This document shows, piece by piece, positions 17,215 to 26,368 of a DNA stretch of 64,000 nucleotides. How positions within the stretch are numbered: the first letter of the stretch is position 1; every line of letters begins with the position of its first letter. The position numbers were made by a program, and so were the translations under genes. Under the pieces are notes generated by a model, which saw only the letters and a program-made list of their open reading frames with translations, was not told where the DNA came from and made no database searches. Origin of the DNA: Nostoc sp. JL33 (lineage in GTDB: Bacteria; Cyanobacteriota; Cyanobacteriia; Cyanobacteriales; Nostocaceae); assembly GCF_017114985.1 (NCBI RefSeq), contig NZ_JABXKP010000064.1, forward strand, positions 216,859 to 280,858. The letters are read 5' to 3'.

Positions 17215-18285
17215 ATGTACGATGTCCTCGATTCTCGCTCTGTCTTAGAAGTGTTGCGACCAGTAGAAGACCCAGAACTCCGCAAAAGTCTGGTAGAACT
17301 GAATATGATTCGCAACGTCAAAATTGACGCTGGCAAGGTTAGTTTCACTTTAGTGTTAACCACTCCCGCCTGTCCTTTACGTGAATTTATCGTTGAAGAC
17401 TGTCAGAAAGCTGTCAAAAAACTCCCAGGCGTTACAGATGTAAGCATAGAAGTGACGGCAGAAACACCGCAACAAAAAAGTTTACCTGACCGCACTGGCA
17501 TTTCTGGGGTGAAAAATATCATTGCTGTTTCCAGTGGCAAAGGTGGCGTTGGTAAAAGTACGGTGGCGGTGAATGTAGCAGTGGCTCTAGCTCAAACTGG
17601 GGCGAAAGTCGGCTTGCTAGATGCTGATATTTACGGCCCCAATGACCCTACCATGCTGGGTCTGGCTGATGCCCAAATTGTAGTGCGCTCAACCCAAACA
17701 GGTGACATCCTGGAACCTGCTTTTAATCACGGCGTCAAATTAGTTTCAATGGGCTTTTTGATTGACCGAGATCAACCAGTAATTTGGCGGGGGCCTATGC
17801 TCAATGGTGTAATTCGCCAGTTTCTCTATCAAGTTGAATGGGGAGAACTGGACTATTTGATTGTAGATATGCCACCGGGAACCGGAGATGCTCAGTTAAC
17901 TTTAACCCAAGCAGTGCCGATGGCAGGGGCAGTAATTGTCACCACGCCGCAAACTGTAGCCCTGTTAGATTCTCGCAAGGGATTGCGGATGTTCCAGCAG
18001 ATGAATGTCCCAGTATTGGGCATCGTGGAAAATATGAGCTATTTTATACCCCCCGATCAGCCGGATAAGCAGTATGACATATTTGGTTCTGGTGGTGGCT
18101 CCAAAACAGCCGCCGAATTGGGAGTGCCACTCTTGGGGTGCGTGCCGCTAGAGATTTCTACGCGAGTTGGCGGTGATAGTGGTGTGCCGATAGTTGTTGG
18201 TGATCCAGATTCGGCTTCGGCAAAAGCATTAACAGCGATCGCTCTTACCATTGCTGGTAAAGTATCAGTTGCCGCTCTGACATAA
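17215..18285 (+). CDS. mrp: Mrp/NBP35-type iron-sulfur carrier ATPase
   Basis: 356 residues. An N-terminal MIP18/DUF59 domain (about 1-90, RPVEDPELRKSLVELNMI) is followed by a P-loop ATPase with GKGGVGKST at about 108-116, DADIYGPNDPTMLG and LIVDMPPGTGDAQLT. The family carries [4Fe-4S] clusters to target proteins. The usual CxxC at the cluster site, expected after ENMSYF, is absent: the sequence is ENMSYFIPPDQPDKQYDIFG. I believe cyanobacterial Mrp proteins share this, so cluster binding, if any, must differ. It is followed by a GGGGAGT repeat tract. Confidence 0.88.
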   Translation: MYDVLDSRSVLEVLRPVEDPELRKSLVELNMIRNVKIDAGKVSFTLVLTTPACPLREFIVEDCQKAVKKLPGVTDVSIEVTAETPQQKSLPDRTGISGVKNIIAVSSGKGGVGKSTVAVNVAVALAQTGAKVGLLDADIYGPNDPTMLGLADAQIVVRSTQTGDILEPAFNHGVKLVSMGFLIDRDQPVIWRGPMLNGVIRQFLYQVEWGELDYLIVDMPPGTGDAQLTLTQAVPMAGAVIVTTPQTVALLDSRKGLRMFQQMNVPVLGIVENMSYFIPPDQPDKQYDIFGSGGGSKTAAELGVPLLGCVPLEISTRVGGDSGVPIVVGDPDSASAKALTAIALTIAGKVSVAALT

Positions 18286-18571
18286 ATTAATTTTAATTTA
18301 TATCTGCTTCCTGGGCTATAGCCTGGGAATATTAGGGAGTAGGGAGTGGGGAGTGGGGAGTAGGGAGTAGGGAGATGAGGGAGATGAGGGAGATGAGGGA
18401 GATGGGGAGGACAAGGGAGAATTCTTGAACAAGTTTCTTTCTTGTCTCTTCCCAATGCCCAATGACGCCAGTTGCTTCAACGGAGGGAACCTCCGCAACG
18501 CACTGGCTCCCCAATGCCCCATGCCCAATACCCAACAATTAAATCTCAAAGCTAAAGTCTAAACTGGCACA
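18286..18571. repeat. GGGGAGT/GAGATGAGG array and GC-rich dispersed repeat
   Basis: 18336-18412 is a tandem tract of GGGGAGT and GGGAGATGA units. 18463-18512 (GACGCCAGTTGC...GCACTGGCTCCCC) is one copy of a dispersed palindromic repeat also seen near 23250, 31710-31760, 55205 and 55380. No gene is seen. Confidence 0.65.
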
Positions 18572-19900
18572 ATGTTGTTAAAACGATCGCTCCCCAAAAT
18601 TCGCTGGAAGTCTTGGGTTAAGCCCTGGCAGTATGTAGATTGGCTACTTTTTTGTTTGCCGATTGCTGTCAGCATCTTTGGTGGCATCATGATCCTCAGT
18701 ACGGAACTGAAGCAGCCAGTAACTGACTGGTGGTGGCACTGGATGGTAGCGGCTATCGGCGTGCTTATAGCCCTGTTTTTATCTCGCACCCGTTACGAAG
18801 TCTTGATGCAGTGGCACTGGGTAACATACGCACTAACGAACTTTAGCTTAATCGCTGTGATGATTGCTGGTACTAGCGCCAAAGGGGCGCAGCGATGGAT
18901 TAGTATCGCTGGCTTTAACGTCCAACCCTCAGAATTTGCCAAAGTCGGCATGATCATCACCCTAGCAGCTTTGTTACACAGGCGCACTGCTTCTAGTATC
19001 GAAGGTGTTTTCCGCGTTCTGGCAATCACTGCTATACCTTGGGGATTAGTATTTTTGCAGCCAGATTTAGCAACATCACTAGTATTTGGTGCGATCGTTT
19101 TAGGAATGCTTTACTGGGCAAATGCTAACCCAGGCTGGTTAATTTTAATGATTTCTCCGGTGGTCGCCGCCATTTTGTTTAGTATATCTTGGCCTTTAGC
19201 AGAGCCAATAGTTTTATTTAAAGGATTACCTTTTGGCCCATTAGCTTTTGGCCCATTAGGGCTAATTTGGTCAGTTGCGATGGCTATTGTGGGCTGGCGA
19301 ACTCTCCCCTGGCATCGATTTGGTTTCGGCGCTATTAGTGCGTGGAGTCTCAATATCTTGGGTGGCGAATTAGGAGTCTTCGCCTGGAACCATATTTTGA
19401 AACCGTATCAAAAAGATCGGTTAACTGTATTCATAAACCCCGATCACTATCCACTCGGTGCTGGGTATCACCTAATCCAATCTCGCATTGCTATTGGTGC
19501 TGGTGGAGTTTGGGGATGGGGTCTGTTCAAGGGGCCAATGACGCAACTGAATTTCGTACCTGAACAGCATACAGACTTTATTTTCTCCGCAGTCGGGGAA
19601 GAATTCGGTTTTGTTGGTTGTTTGGTAGTGCTGTTTGTCTTCTCCTTAATTTGCCTGCGTCTACTGCATGTTGCCCAAACCGCCAAAGATAACTTTGGTT
19701 CCTTGTTAGCTATTGGCGTTTTTTCGATGATCATGTTTCAGGTGATTGTCAACGTTGGTATGACTGTTGGTTTAGCGCCTGTGGCAGGAATTCCCCTACC
19801 TTGGATGAGTTATGGGCGTTCTGCTATGCTGACTAACTTCATTTCGTTGGGAATAGTAGAATCGGTAGCAAATTTCCGACAAAGACAGAAATATTATTGA
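18572..19900 (+). CDS. rodA: Rod shape-determining protein RodA (SEDS glycosyltransferase)
   Basis: 442 residues with about ten membrane helices. SEDS signatures are clear: GAQRWISIAGFNVQPSEFAKVG, LQPDLATSLVFG, YHLIQSRIAIGAGGVWGWGLFKGPMTQLNFVPEQHTDFIFSAVGEEFGF, and GIPLPWMSYGRSAMLTNF at the end. RodA polymerises peptidoglycan glycan strands together with a class B PBP. No PBP2 or mre gene is adjacent. GRSAML stands where GGSS is common in other SEDS proteins. The central loop is longer than in E. coli RodA. Confidence 0.9.
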   Translation: MLLKRSLPKIRWKSWVKPWQYVDWLLFCLPIAVSIFGGIMILSTELKQPVTDWWWHWMVAAIGVLIALFLSRTRYEVLMQWHWVTYALTNFSLIAVMIAGTSAKGAQRWISIAGFNVQPSEFAKVGMIITLAALLHRRTASSIEGVFRVLAITAIPWGLVFLQPDLATSLVFGAIVLGMLYWANANPGWLILMISPVVAAILFSISWPLAEPIVLFKGLPFGPLAFGPLGLIWSVAMAIVGWRTLPWHRFGFGAISAWSLNILGGELGVFAWNHILKPYQKDRLTVFINPDHYPLGAGYHLIQSRIAIGAGGVWGWGLFKGPMTQLNFVPEQHTDFIFSAVGEEFGFVGCLVVLFVFSLICLRLLHVAQTAKDNFGSLLAIGVFSMIMFQVIVNVGMTVGLAPVAGIPLPWMSYGRSAMLTNFISLGIVESVANFRQRQKYY

Positions 19901-19980
19901 TTCGTCATTTGTCATTTGTAAGAACCAAGGACTAATGACAAGTATTAAGCTATTAAAAGGAAACAAGCGAGGCTAAAAAC

Positions 19981-20178
19981 ATGATCCTGCCTGGAGCAAC
20001 TGTTCGCGTGAAGAATGCCGCAGATACCTATTATCGCTATGAAGGACTCGTGCAACGGGTGAGTGATGGCAAAGTAGCCGTATTATTTGAAGGTGGTAAC
20101 TGGGATAAATTAGTTACCTTCCGCCTGAGCGAATTGTCACTCGTAGAAACCACAGCCGGACGTAAAAAAGCCAAATAA
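19981..20178 (+). CDS. ndhS: NAD(P)H dehydrogenase-like complex subunit S
   Basis: 65 residues with one SH3-like barrel: [51 protein letters not shown]. This is the NdhS (CRR31-like) signature. NdhS sits on the cytosolic arm of the thylakoid NDH-1 complex and helps it take electrons from ferredoxin for cyclic electron flow and respiration. Length agrees with cyanobacterial NdhS. AAGGAAACAAGCGAGG precedes the ATG. It is separated from rodA by a GTCATTTGTCATT repeat. Confidence 0.9.
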   Translation: MILPGATVRVKNAADTYYRYEGLVQRVSDGKVAVLFEGGNWDKLVTFRLSELSLVETTAGRKKAK

Positions 20179-20273
20179 AATTAGTTAAGAGTGAGAAGTT
20201 ATGAGTTATGAGTTATGATTCCTCAAATCATCACTCATAACTCCTAACTATTAACTCCTAACTCAGCACTCCC
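20179..20273. repeat. Inverted TTATGAGTTATGAG/CTCATAACTCCTAAC repeat
   Basis: TTAAGAGTGAGAAGTTATGAGTTATGAG faces ACTCATAACTCCTAACTATTAACTCC. The arms can pair to form a hairpin between ndhS and the next gene. It belongs to the same dispersed heptamer family as 12564-12638. Confidence 0.55.
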
Positions 20274-20930
20274 ATGCGCCTCCCTTTACCACAGTTTGCT
20301 ACTGGCGATCGCCATCCCAACCACATTGCGGAGGTGATTGAGACTACTAGTACTGAATTTTTAGCTCAGTGTTTGGAGCCAGAAGATTTGACCTTTCCCC
20401 CCATGCCACCCTTTGGTAGTTGGGTATGTTCTGTAGATGAAGAATCTGGCAATCAAATTTATGCTGTAGTGTATTATGCCACAACTATGCCCATAGATTC
20501 AGTACACCGGGCGAGAGCTTTGGGGTTGTCGTTGCAAGATTTACGCGAGGAACAACCCCAAATATTTGCCATGCTCAGAACTGAATTCCGGGCTGCGATC
20601 GTGGGATTTGAGCAGTCTTCCCAGAATCGAGGTTATAACCAAAGAATATATCAATATCTACCACCCCGTCCCCCACAAATTCATCAAGCTGTTTATCGCT
20701 GCGAACCAGAAGCGATCATTAAATTTACTGAAGAACTAAATTTTTTGCGGACACTGCTTTGTATCAATGGTGCCCCAATAGAGTCTTTGACCGCAGCTGC
20801 GATTCGAGATGTATACCAGTTACGCAAAGCTGACCGAGAATGGCTAATTAAAGCTGGACGTAACTTGAGTGTGCTACTTAAAGACGACTACGATCGCTTG
20901 CGGTTCATTTTGAGTCAAATCCACCCGTAG
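20274..20930 (+). CDS. HAS-barrel-like conserved cyanobacterial protein
   Basis: 218 residues, soluble. The N-terminus (GDRHPNHIAEVIETTSTEFLAQCLEPEDLTFPPMPPFGSWVCSVDE) has the length and strand pattern of a HAS-barrel domain, the ATP-synthase-like barrel often fused to HerA helicases. The C-terminal half is helical (FTEELNFLRTLLCINGAPIESLTAAAIRDVYQLRKADREWLIKAGRNLSVLLKDDYDRLRFIL). I know it as a conserved cyanobacterial protein without a defined role. The barrel assignment is tentative. Confidence 0.55.
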   Translation: MRLPLPQFATGDRHPNHIAEVIETTSTEFLAQCLEPEDLTFPPMPPFGSWVCSVDEESGNQIYAVVYYATTMPIDSVHRARALGLSLQDLREEQPQIFAMLRTEFRAAIVGFEQSSQNRGYNQRIYQYLPPRPPQIHQAVYRCEPEAIIKFTEELNFLRTLLCINGAPIESLTAAAIRDVYQLRKADREWLIKAGRNLSVLLKDDYDRLRFILSQIHP

Positions 20931-21069
20931 GTAGTTAGTTCTTAGACAATTGCCTAGTTAGTGTAAGTTAATAATTTTGATTGTTCGTCAGGTGGCTTCT
21001 CTATTTATCAATCAGGCGAAAGGCCCCAAGGTAATCGCAGTTTTACCATAGCCCCTTCAATTCCTACCT

Positions 21070-23208
21070 ATGGAACTCATATCACAAGTTCTTGTTCTGG
21101 AACCAACTTCCCAAGTTCTTGGCAAGGAACCAATTGTTCCCTTTGCTATTTTGTTGGTGGTCATCTTAGTTATACCGATCATGTTTGAGCGGCTAAGATT
21201 ACCAGGATTAGTGGGTTTGGTTTTCTCAGGGCTAGTACTTGGGCCTTCAGGCTGGAATCTATTTGAGTCTGACTCGCCGATGATTAACCTGCTATCAAAC
21301 ATTGGGTTAATTTATTTGCTGTTTGTCGCCGGGCTAGAAGTTGATCTACAACAGTTTCGCCGCCATAAAAGTCGTGCCTTTGGGTTTGCTAGCTTGACTT
21401 TCAGTGTACCCTTGATGATCGGAACCTTAATAGGGCTGATTTTAGGCTATGGCTGGAATATATCAATATTAATTGGCTCTTTATTCGCTTCCTATACCCT
21501 TTTGGCATATCCGATAATCAGCCGTTTGGGAGTGATAAACAACGAAGCTGTTAGCGTCACCATTGGAGCTACGATTTTTACAGATATTGCCGCAGTACTG
21601 ATCTTAGCCGTTTGTGTAGCCGTCGCTGATGCTGGAGTATTCAGCTTTGCTAAACTACTCAGCTTGTCGGGTTGGTTAATTATTTACTCTGTTGCCGTTG
21701 TCACAGGCTTTGATTGGGCAGGCAAAGAATTTTTCAAGCGGTCTGGAGACGACGAAGGAAACAAGTTTTTGTTTGTATTGCTTTCTGTGTTTCTGGCGGC
21801 TGTGGGCGCTCAATTGATGGGGGTAGAAAAAATTGTTGGTGCTTTTTTAGCAGGTTTAGCGGTAAATGAAGCTGTAGGTGAAGGCCCTGTCAAAGAAAAG
21901 GTGGTATTTATTGGCAGCGTGCTGTTCATTCCCATTTTCTTTGTTGACCTTGGCTTAGTGATCAATCTACCCGCCTTTGTGAACAACCTGGACACGCTCA
22001 AGTTAACGCTGTTAATGATAGTCGGTTTGATTGTCAGCAAATTGATTGCAGCTTTGTTCACAAAACTGCTTTACCGCTATAACTGGCAAGAAATGCTAAC
22101 TATGTGGTCGCTGTCACTTCCCCAGGTTGGTACAACTTTAGCAGCAACGTTAGTAGGATATCGGGCTGGGTTGCTGCCACTACAAGTATTACATAGTGTC
22201 ATTGTCTTAATGCTTGTCACATCAACCTTGGGGCCGTTGATCACCAGTCGAATAGCTGTTGGTTTGAATTCCTCACCAGCAGAAGAGCCAGCACCACCGC
22301 TACCTGACCAAAACGCACCAGAAATAGACAGTGCTTTTACTCTAGTCGTACCTGTATATAATCCTCAGACCGAGCAGTATTTGATTGAGATGGCGGCGTT
22401 ATTAGCGCGTCAGTCTAAAGGCAAAATTATACCCCTGGCGATCGCTACTGCTGCTGCTCACATGGATGCACCGCAGTTAGAAGCGTCTCTACAACGGAGT
22501 GAGTGGTTATTAACAAAAGCCACGGCGCAAAGTCGAGTATTGGGCGTGGCCGCAGAACCAATGCTGCGAATTGATGATGACTTTGCTCAAGGAATTAGTA
22601 GAGCGGCCCGCGAACAAAAGGCTAATTTAATTGTTATGGGTTGGGGTAAACGGACTGGGTTGCGAGCGCGTTTATTTGGGAATGTGATTGATGGTGTGCT
22701 TTGGGCATCCCATTGTCCAGTAGCGGTGACACGTTTAGTAGAATCACCGAAAAAAATTCAGCGCATTTTAGTACCAGTAGAAAATTTAACGACACCGACA
22801 TTACAGCCTGTACAATTTGCCCAGATGTTAGCAGAGGCAAATCAGAGCCACATTACTGTGCTGAATGTGTGCGATCGCCGCACTAGTTCCAGTAAAATTG
22901 CTTGGAGGCGATCGCATCTCTCCCTATTGGTATCTAAATTAGCTTTCGGCAATACCCCAGAAATTCAAATTATCGCTCATGAAAATGTTGCCCAAGCAAT
23001 TTTGCAGGCAGCACGATTATATGATTTAGTAGTTTTACCTTTTATACGTAATCGTACCAGTCCTGGAGGATTAGCCATTAGCGATGTCACAACCGAGTTA
23101 GCCAGACAACTCACCTGCTCCATTGTCATGCTTGGAGAACCACAACGCACTCAAACTACAAATGTAGTTATGTCTAACACGGTTAGCAGCATTACATCTG
23201 CTGTATGA
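21070..23208 (+). CDS. CPA2-type cation:proton antiporter with C-terminal USP domains
   Basis: 712 residues. Residues about 20-400 form a Na+/H+ exchanger domain of about 12 membrane helices, with LPGLVGLVFSGLVLGPSGWNLF, NIGLIYLLFVAGLEVDL and VGAFLAGLAVNEAVGEGPVKEK, all KefB/NapA-like. Residues about 430-700 are cytosolic and resemble two universal stress protein domains (LIVMGWGKRTGLRARLFGNVIDGVLWASHCPVAVTR, then IQRILVPVENLTTPTLQPVQFAQMLA). They may bind nucleotide and gate the transporter. Substrate (Na+ or K+) is not decidable. It is monocistronic. Confidence 0.85.
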   Translation: MELISQVLVLEPTSQVLGKEPIVPFAILLVVILVIPIMFERLRLPGLVGLVFSGLVLGPSGWNLFESDSPMINLLSNIGLIYLLFVAGLEVDLQQFRRHKSRAFGFASLTFSVPLMIGTLIGLILGYGWNISILIGSLFASYTLLAYPIISRLGVINNEAVSVTIGATIFTDIAAVLILAVCVAVADAGVFSFAKLLSLSGWLIIYSVAVVTGFDWAGKEFFKRSGDDEGNKFLFVLLSVFLAAVGAQLMGVEKIVGAFLAGLAVNEAVGEGPVKEKVVFIGSVLFIPIFFVDLGLVINLPAFVNNLDTLKLTLLMIVGLIVSKLIAALFTKLLYRYNWQEMLTMWSLSLPQVGTTLAATLVGYRAGLLPLQVLHSVIVLMLVTSTLGPLITSRIAVGLNSSPAEEPAPPLPDQNAPEIDSAFTLVVPVYNPQTEQYLIEMAALLARQSKGKIIPLAIATAAAHMDAPQLEASLQRSEWLLTKATAQSRVLGVAAEPMLRIDDDFAQGISRAAREQKANLIVMGWGKRTGLRARLFGNVIDGVLWASHCPVAVTRLVESPKKIQRILVPVENLTTPTLQPVQFAQMLAEANQSHITVLNVCDRRTSSSKIAWRRSHLSLLVSKLAFGNTPEIQIIAHENVAQAILQAARLYDLVVLPFIRNRTSPGGLAISDVTTELARQLTCSIVMLGEPQRTQTTNVVMSNTVSSITSAV

Positions 23209-23734
23209 TTAAGTGAACTTGGGCTGCGTTGCTGTAGCCCGCACTTCTTTACGAGACCGGAGGCGAACGACCTGGCTCAGTCACCGCCGGAAGCATCCTA
23301 TTGACCTTACTCAGTCCTGTTAGCGGATAGCTAGGTTTAGCCCGTGCTGAATAAAAAATACTAGTCCCTAATCCCCATTCGTTTCATATGTTCTGGTGTA
23401 TGCAGTTCACGAGGGCTACCCCCTGCTATTTTGTATCCAACTGAGAAAAGTAGTAACCATAAAAACAAAAACACTCTATCTTATTGAAGATTTGATGAAC
23501 TTTAGGTAGAACAGTGACAACTTTGAGACTAAATTTGTTATTTTGCTAATTGAATTCTTAAGCAAAAAGGTAAAAATATCACAAAACTACATCCGTAGAA
23601 AAATAGGTAAGTTCAACAACAGGTTTTGATTAAGCCTTGTTATTTTTTTTCGTTTTGTATTTTTGTCCCCAAGCTGGGTAATCTAAAAGTAAGTGCAATG
23701 GCTACTGAAAATATTTGTAAATAACTGGGAAACT
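23209..23734. other. Intergenic with a GC-rich dispersed repeat
   Basis: A GC-rich repeat (about 23221-23300, GCTGTAGCCCGC ... CCTGGCTCAG) of the family also seen at 18463-18512 comes first. The rest is AT-rich upstream DNA of the UDP-glucuronate decarboxylase gene. No gene is seen. Confidence 0.4.
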
Positions 23735-24685
23735 ATGAGAATTTTGGTGACGGGTGGTGCTGGGTTTATTGGTTCCCATCTCATAGACCGACTAATGACT
23801 GGTGGGCATGAAATAATATGCTTGGATAATTTTTACACTGGCCACAAACGGAACATACTTAAATGGTTAGGTCACCCGTACTTTGAACTGATCCGCCACG
23901 ATATTACCGAACCAATTCGGTTAGAAGTGGATCAAATTTATCATTTAGCTTGTCCTGCTTCTCCGGTACATTACCAGTACAACCCAGTTAAAACCGTTAA
24001 AACTAACGTCATGGGAACGCTGAATATGTTGGGACTGGCTAAACGTGTGAAAGCGAGGTTTTTCTTAGCTTCCACTAGTGAAGTATACGGAGATCCAGAA
24101 GTTCATCCCCAACCTGAAGAGTATAGAGGTAGCGTCAATCCGATTGGGATACGTTCATGCTACGACGAAGGCAAAAGAATTGCTGAGACTCTAGCATTTG
24201 ATTACTACAGGCAAAATAAAGTTGATATTCGAGTTGCTCGGATCTTCAACACTTACGGGCCGAGAATGTTAGAAAACGATGGTCGGGTGGTGAGCAACTT
24301 TATAGTTCAAGCCTTGCGGGGTAATCCTTTAACCGTGTACGGTGATGGTTCGCAAACTCGTAGTTTCTGCTACGTTTCCGATTTGGTGGAAGGATTCATC
24401 CGCCTCATGAATGGCGACTACATTGGCCCAGTAAACCTGGGCAATCCTGGTGAATACACGATTTTACAATTGGCAGAAGCTGTGCAAAACATGATCAACC
24501 CGGACGCGCAGATTAAGTTTGAGCCACTACCTTCGGACGATCCCCGACGTCGCCAGCCTGATATTACAAAGGCGAAAACTTGGTTAAATTGGGAACCTAC
24601 TATTCCTCTGCAAGAGGGGCTAAAACTCACAATAGAAGATTTTAGCGATCGCATTCAAAGCGATGCCAATAATTCAACCACCTGA
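23735..24685 (+). CDS. UDP-glucuronate decarboxylase (UDP-xylose synthase), SDR family
   Basis: 316 residues from the ATG at 23735 ([20 protein letters not shown]), where the family starts; a GTG 14 codons earlier would add an atypical leader. The NAD-binding GGAGFIG is at 7-13, and the catalytic YxxxK is Tyr143/Lys147 in SCYDEGKR. The C-terminal [33 protein letters not shown] pattern is typical of UXS. It decarboxylates UDP-glucuronate to UDP-xylose, and the UDP-glucuronate maker lies immediately downstream, so the two form a polysaccharide precursor pathway. Confidence 0.9.
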   Translation: MRILVTGGAGFIGSHLIDRLMTGGHEIICLDNFYTGHKRNILKWLGHPYFELIRHDITEPIRLEVDQIYHLACPASPVHYQYNPVKTVKTNVMGTLNMLGLAKRVKARFFLASTSEVYGDPEVHPQPEEYRGSVNPIGIRSCYDEGKRIAETLAFDYYRQNKVDIRVARIFNTYGPRMLENDGRVVSNFIVQALRGNPLTVYGDGSQTRSFCYVSDLVEGFIRLMNGDYIGPVNLGNPGEYTILQLAEAVQNMINPDAQIKFEPLPSDDPRRRQPDITKAKTWLNWEPTIPLQEGLKLTIEDFSDRIQSDANNSTT

Positions 24686-24808
24686 GTGGCGGCTAGCGTC
24701 GCTCTAAATTTTCATGCAGGCTCACCCTATCAGTAGCTAGTATGCTTAGTGGCTGAGTTGACTGTCAGTGTATAAAAGACTAACCCAAAAAAAGTCAGGA
24801 GTTAAAAA

Positions 24809-26200
24809 ATGCGTGTTTGCGTGATTGGTACTGGTTACGTTGGTTTAGTTACAGGTGCTTGCTTGGCTCATATTGGGCATGATGTAATTTGCGTAGACAA
24901 CAACGAAGAAAAAGTTAAGTTAATGAAGTCTGGGCAGTCCCCAATTTTTGAACCGGGACTCTCAGAAATTATTCAGTCTGCGATTCAAACAGAGAAGATT
25001 CATTTTACTAGTGATCTGGCTGCTGGAGTTTCCCACGGGGAAATTCTGTTTATTGCAGTGGGAACGCCACCTTTACCCACTGGTGAAAGTGATACTCGTT
25101 ACGTCGAAGCTGTAGCGCGTGGGATTGGAGAAAATCTCAACGGTGGTTATAAAGTCATAGTGAATAAATCTACAGTACCGATTGGTTCAGGTGACTGGGT
25201 GCGAATGCTTGTTTTAGATGGGATTGCTGAACGGCAAAAAACACTGATCCCCGCAGGTGGAGTGCCGAGTGATGATAAATTACCTGAAATTGCAGCCCAG
25301 TTTGATGTAATCAGCAATCCAGAGTTTTTGCGCGAAGGTTCGGCAGTTCACGACACCTTCAACCCCGATCGCATTGTACTAGGAGGCAATAGTCAAAGGG
25401 CAGTAGCCTTAATGCAACAACTGTATGCCCCAATTGTGGAACGCAAGTACGCTGAGGATCAATCTTTACCACCTGTGCCAATTCTGGCAACAGACCTGAG
25501 TTCGGCGGAGATGATCAAATACGCCGCTAATGCCTTTTTAGCCACTAAGATAAGTTTTATTAACGAAGTTGCTAATATTTGCGATCGCGTCGGTGCAGAT
25601 GTCAGCCAAGTAGCCAGAGGCATCGGTCTAGATTCCCGCATTGGTAACAAGTTTTTACAAGCTGGTATTGGTTGGGGTGGTTCGTGCTTCCCCAAAGATG
25701 TTGCCGCCCTGATTCACACTGCTGATGATTATGGCTATGAAGCCCAATTACTGAAAGCTGCTGTCAGTGTCAACGAGCGCCAGAGGTTGATTGCTTTGGA
25801 GAAACTCCAAAAAGTTCTGAAAATTCTCAAAGGCAAAACAATCGGACTACTCGGACTGACCTTCAAGCCAGATACCGACGACTTGCGCGACGCCCCAGCA
25901 CTCAACCTAATTGAGCAGCTAAACCGACTGGGAGCCAAAGTCAAAGCCTACGACCCGATTGTTTCCCAAACAGGTCTACGTCATGGGCTTTCTGGTGTGC
26001 TAGTCGAAACCGATGCCGAAAGACTTGCTGACGGCTGCGATGCTTTAGTACTCGTCACCGAATGGCAGCAGTTTAGCACTCTCGACTATGTGAAGATGGC
26101 GAAATTGATGGCTCACCCCGTTATCATCGACGGTCGTAACTTCCTCGACCCCGAAGCAATGATCCGGGCTGGATTCCAATATGTAGGCGTGGGACGGTAG
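24809..26200 (+). CDS. ugd: UDP-glucose 6-dehydrogenase
   Basis: 463 residues. The NAD-binding start MRVCVIGTGYVGLVTGACLA, the middle domain with NPEFLREGSAVHDTFNPDRIV, and the catalytic Cys293 in GWGGSCFPKD are all present. The C-terminal UDP-binding domain has GLTFKPDTDDLRDAPALNLI. It oxidises UDP-glucose twice to UDP-glucuronate with NAD+. A GTCAGGAG site precedes the ATG. The gap to the decarboxylase gene is about 120 bp in the same direction, so co-transcription is likely. A clear hairpin terminator follows at 26289. Confidence 0.94.
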   Translation: MRVCVIGTGYVGLVTGACLAHIGHDVICVDNNEEKVKLMKSGQSPIFEPGLSEIIQSAIQTEKIHFTSDLAAGVSHGEILFIAVGTPPLPTGESDTRYVEAVARGIGENLNGGYKVIVNKSTVPIGSGDWVRMLVLDGIAERQKTLIPAGGVPSDDKLPEIAAQFDVISNPEFLREGSAVHDTFNPDRIVLGGNSQRAVALMQQLYAPIVERKYAEDQSLPPVPILATDLSSAEMIKYAANAFLATKISFINEVANICDRVGADVSQVARGIGLDSRIGNKFLQAGIGWGGSCFPKDVAALIHTADDYGYEAQLLKAAVSVNERQRLIALEKLQKVLKILKGKTIGLLGLTFKPDTDDLRDAPALNLIEQLNRLGAKVKAYDPIVSQTGLRHGLSGVLVETDAERLADGCDALVLVTEWQQFSTLDYVKMAKLMAHPVIIDGRNFLDPEAMIRAGFQYVGVGR

Positions 26201-26201
26201 A

Positions 26202-26270
26202 GAGTTAGGAGTTAGGAGTGATAAATAAAAATTAATACAACCGATAATTAATAACTCCTAACTCCCTTCA
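26202..26270. repeat. Inverted GAGTTAGGAG repeat downstream of ugd
   Basis: GAGTTAGGAGTTAGGAG is followed by TAATAACTCCTAACTCC, facing inward. It is another member of the TTAGGAG family placed at a gene 3' end. Confidence 0.55.
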
Positions 26271-26288
26271 AAATCTAAAGATTTAAAC

Positions 26289-26318
26289 TACCGCCTAGAT
26301 GATTCTAGGCGGTATTTA
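26289..26318 (+). terminator. Rho-independent-type terminator between convergent genes
   Basis: TACCGCCTAGA / TCTAGGCGGTA form a perfect 11-bp stem with a 4-base loop, followed by TTTAATTTG. It lies about 90 bp after ugd and 50 bp before the 3' end of the convergent DUF2993 gene and could serve both. Confidence 0.75.
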
Positions 26319-26368
26319 ATTTGTTTAAAGCTTTACTTTTCTTGGCGTTTTTGCGTAATTATTTTATG

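Noticed and set aside
18316..18549. Minus-strand frames rich in LPISLISLISL and SPSSPSSPSS
   Set aside because: They are translations of GAGATGAGG/GGGGAGT repeats after mrp.
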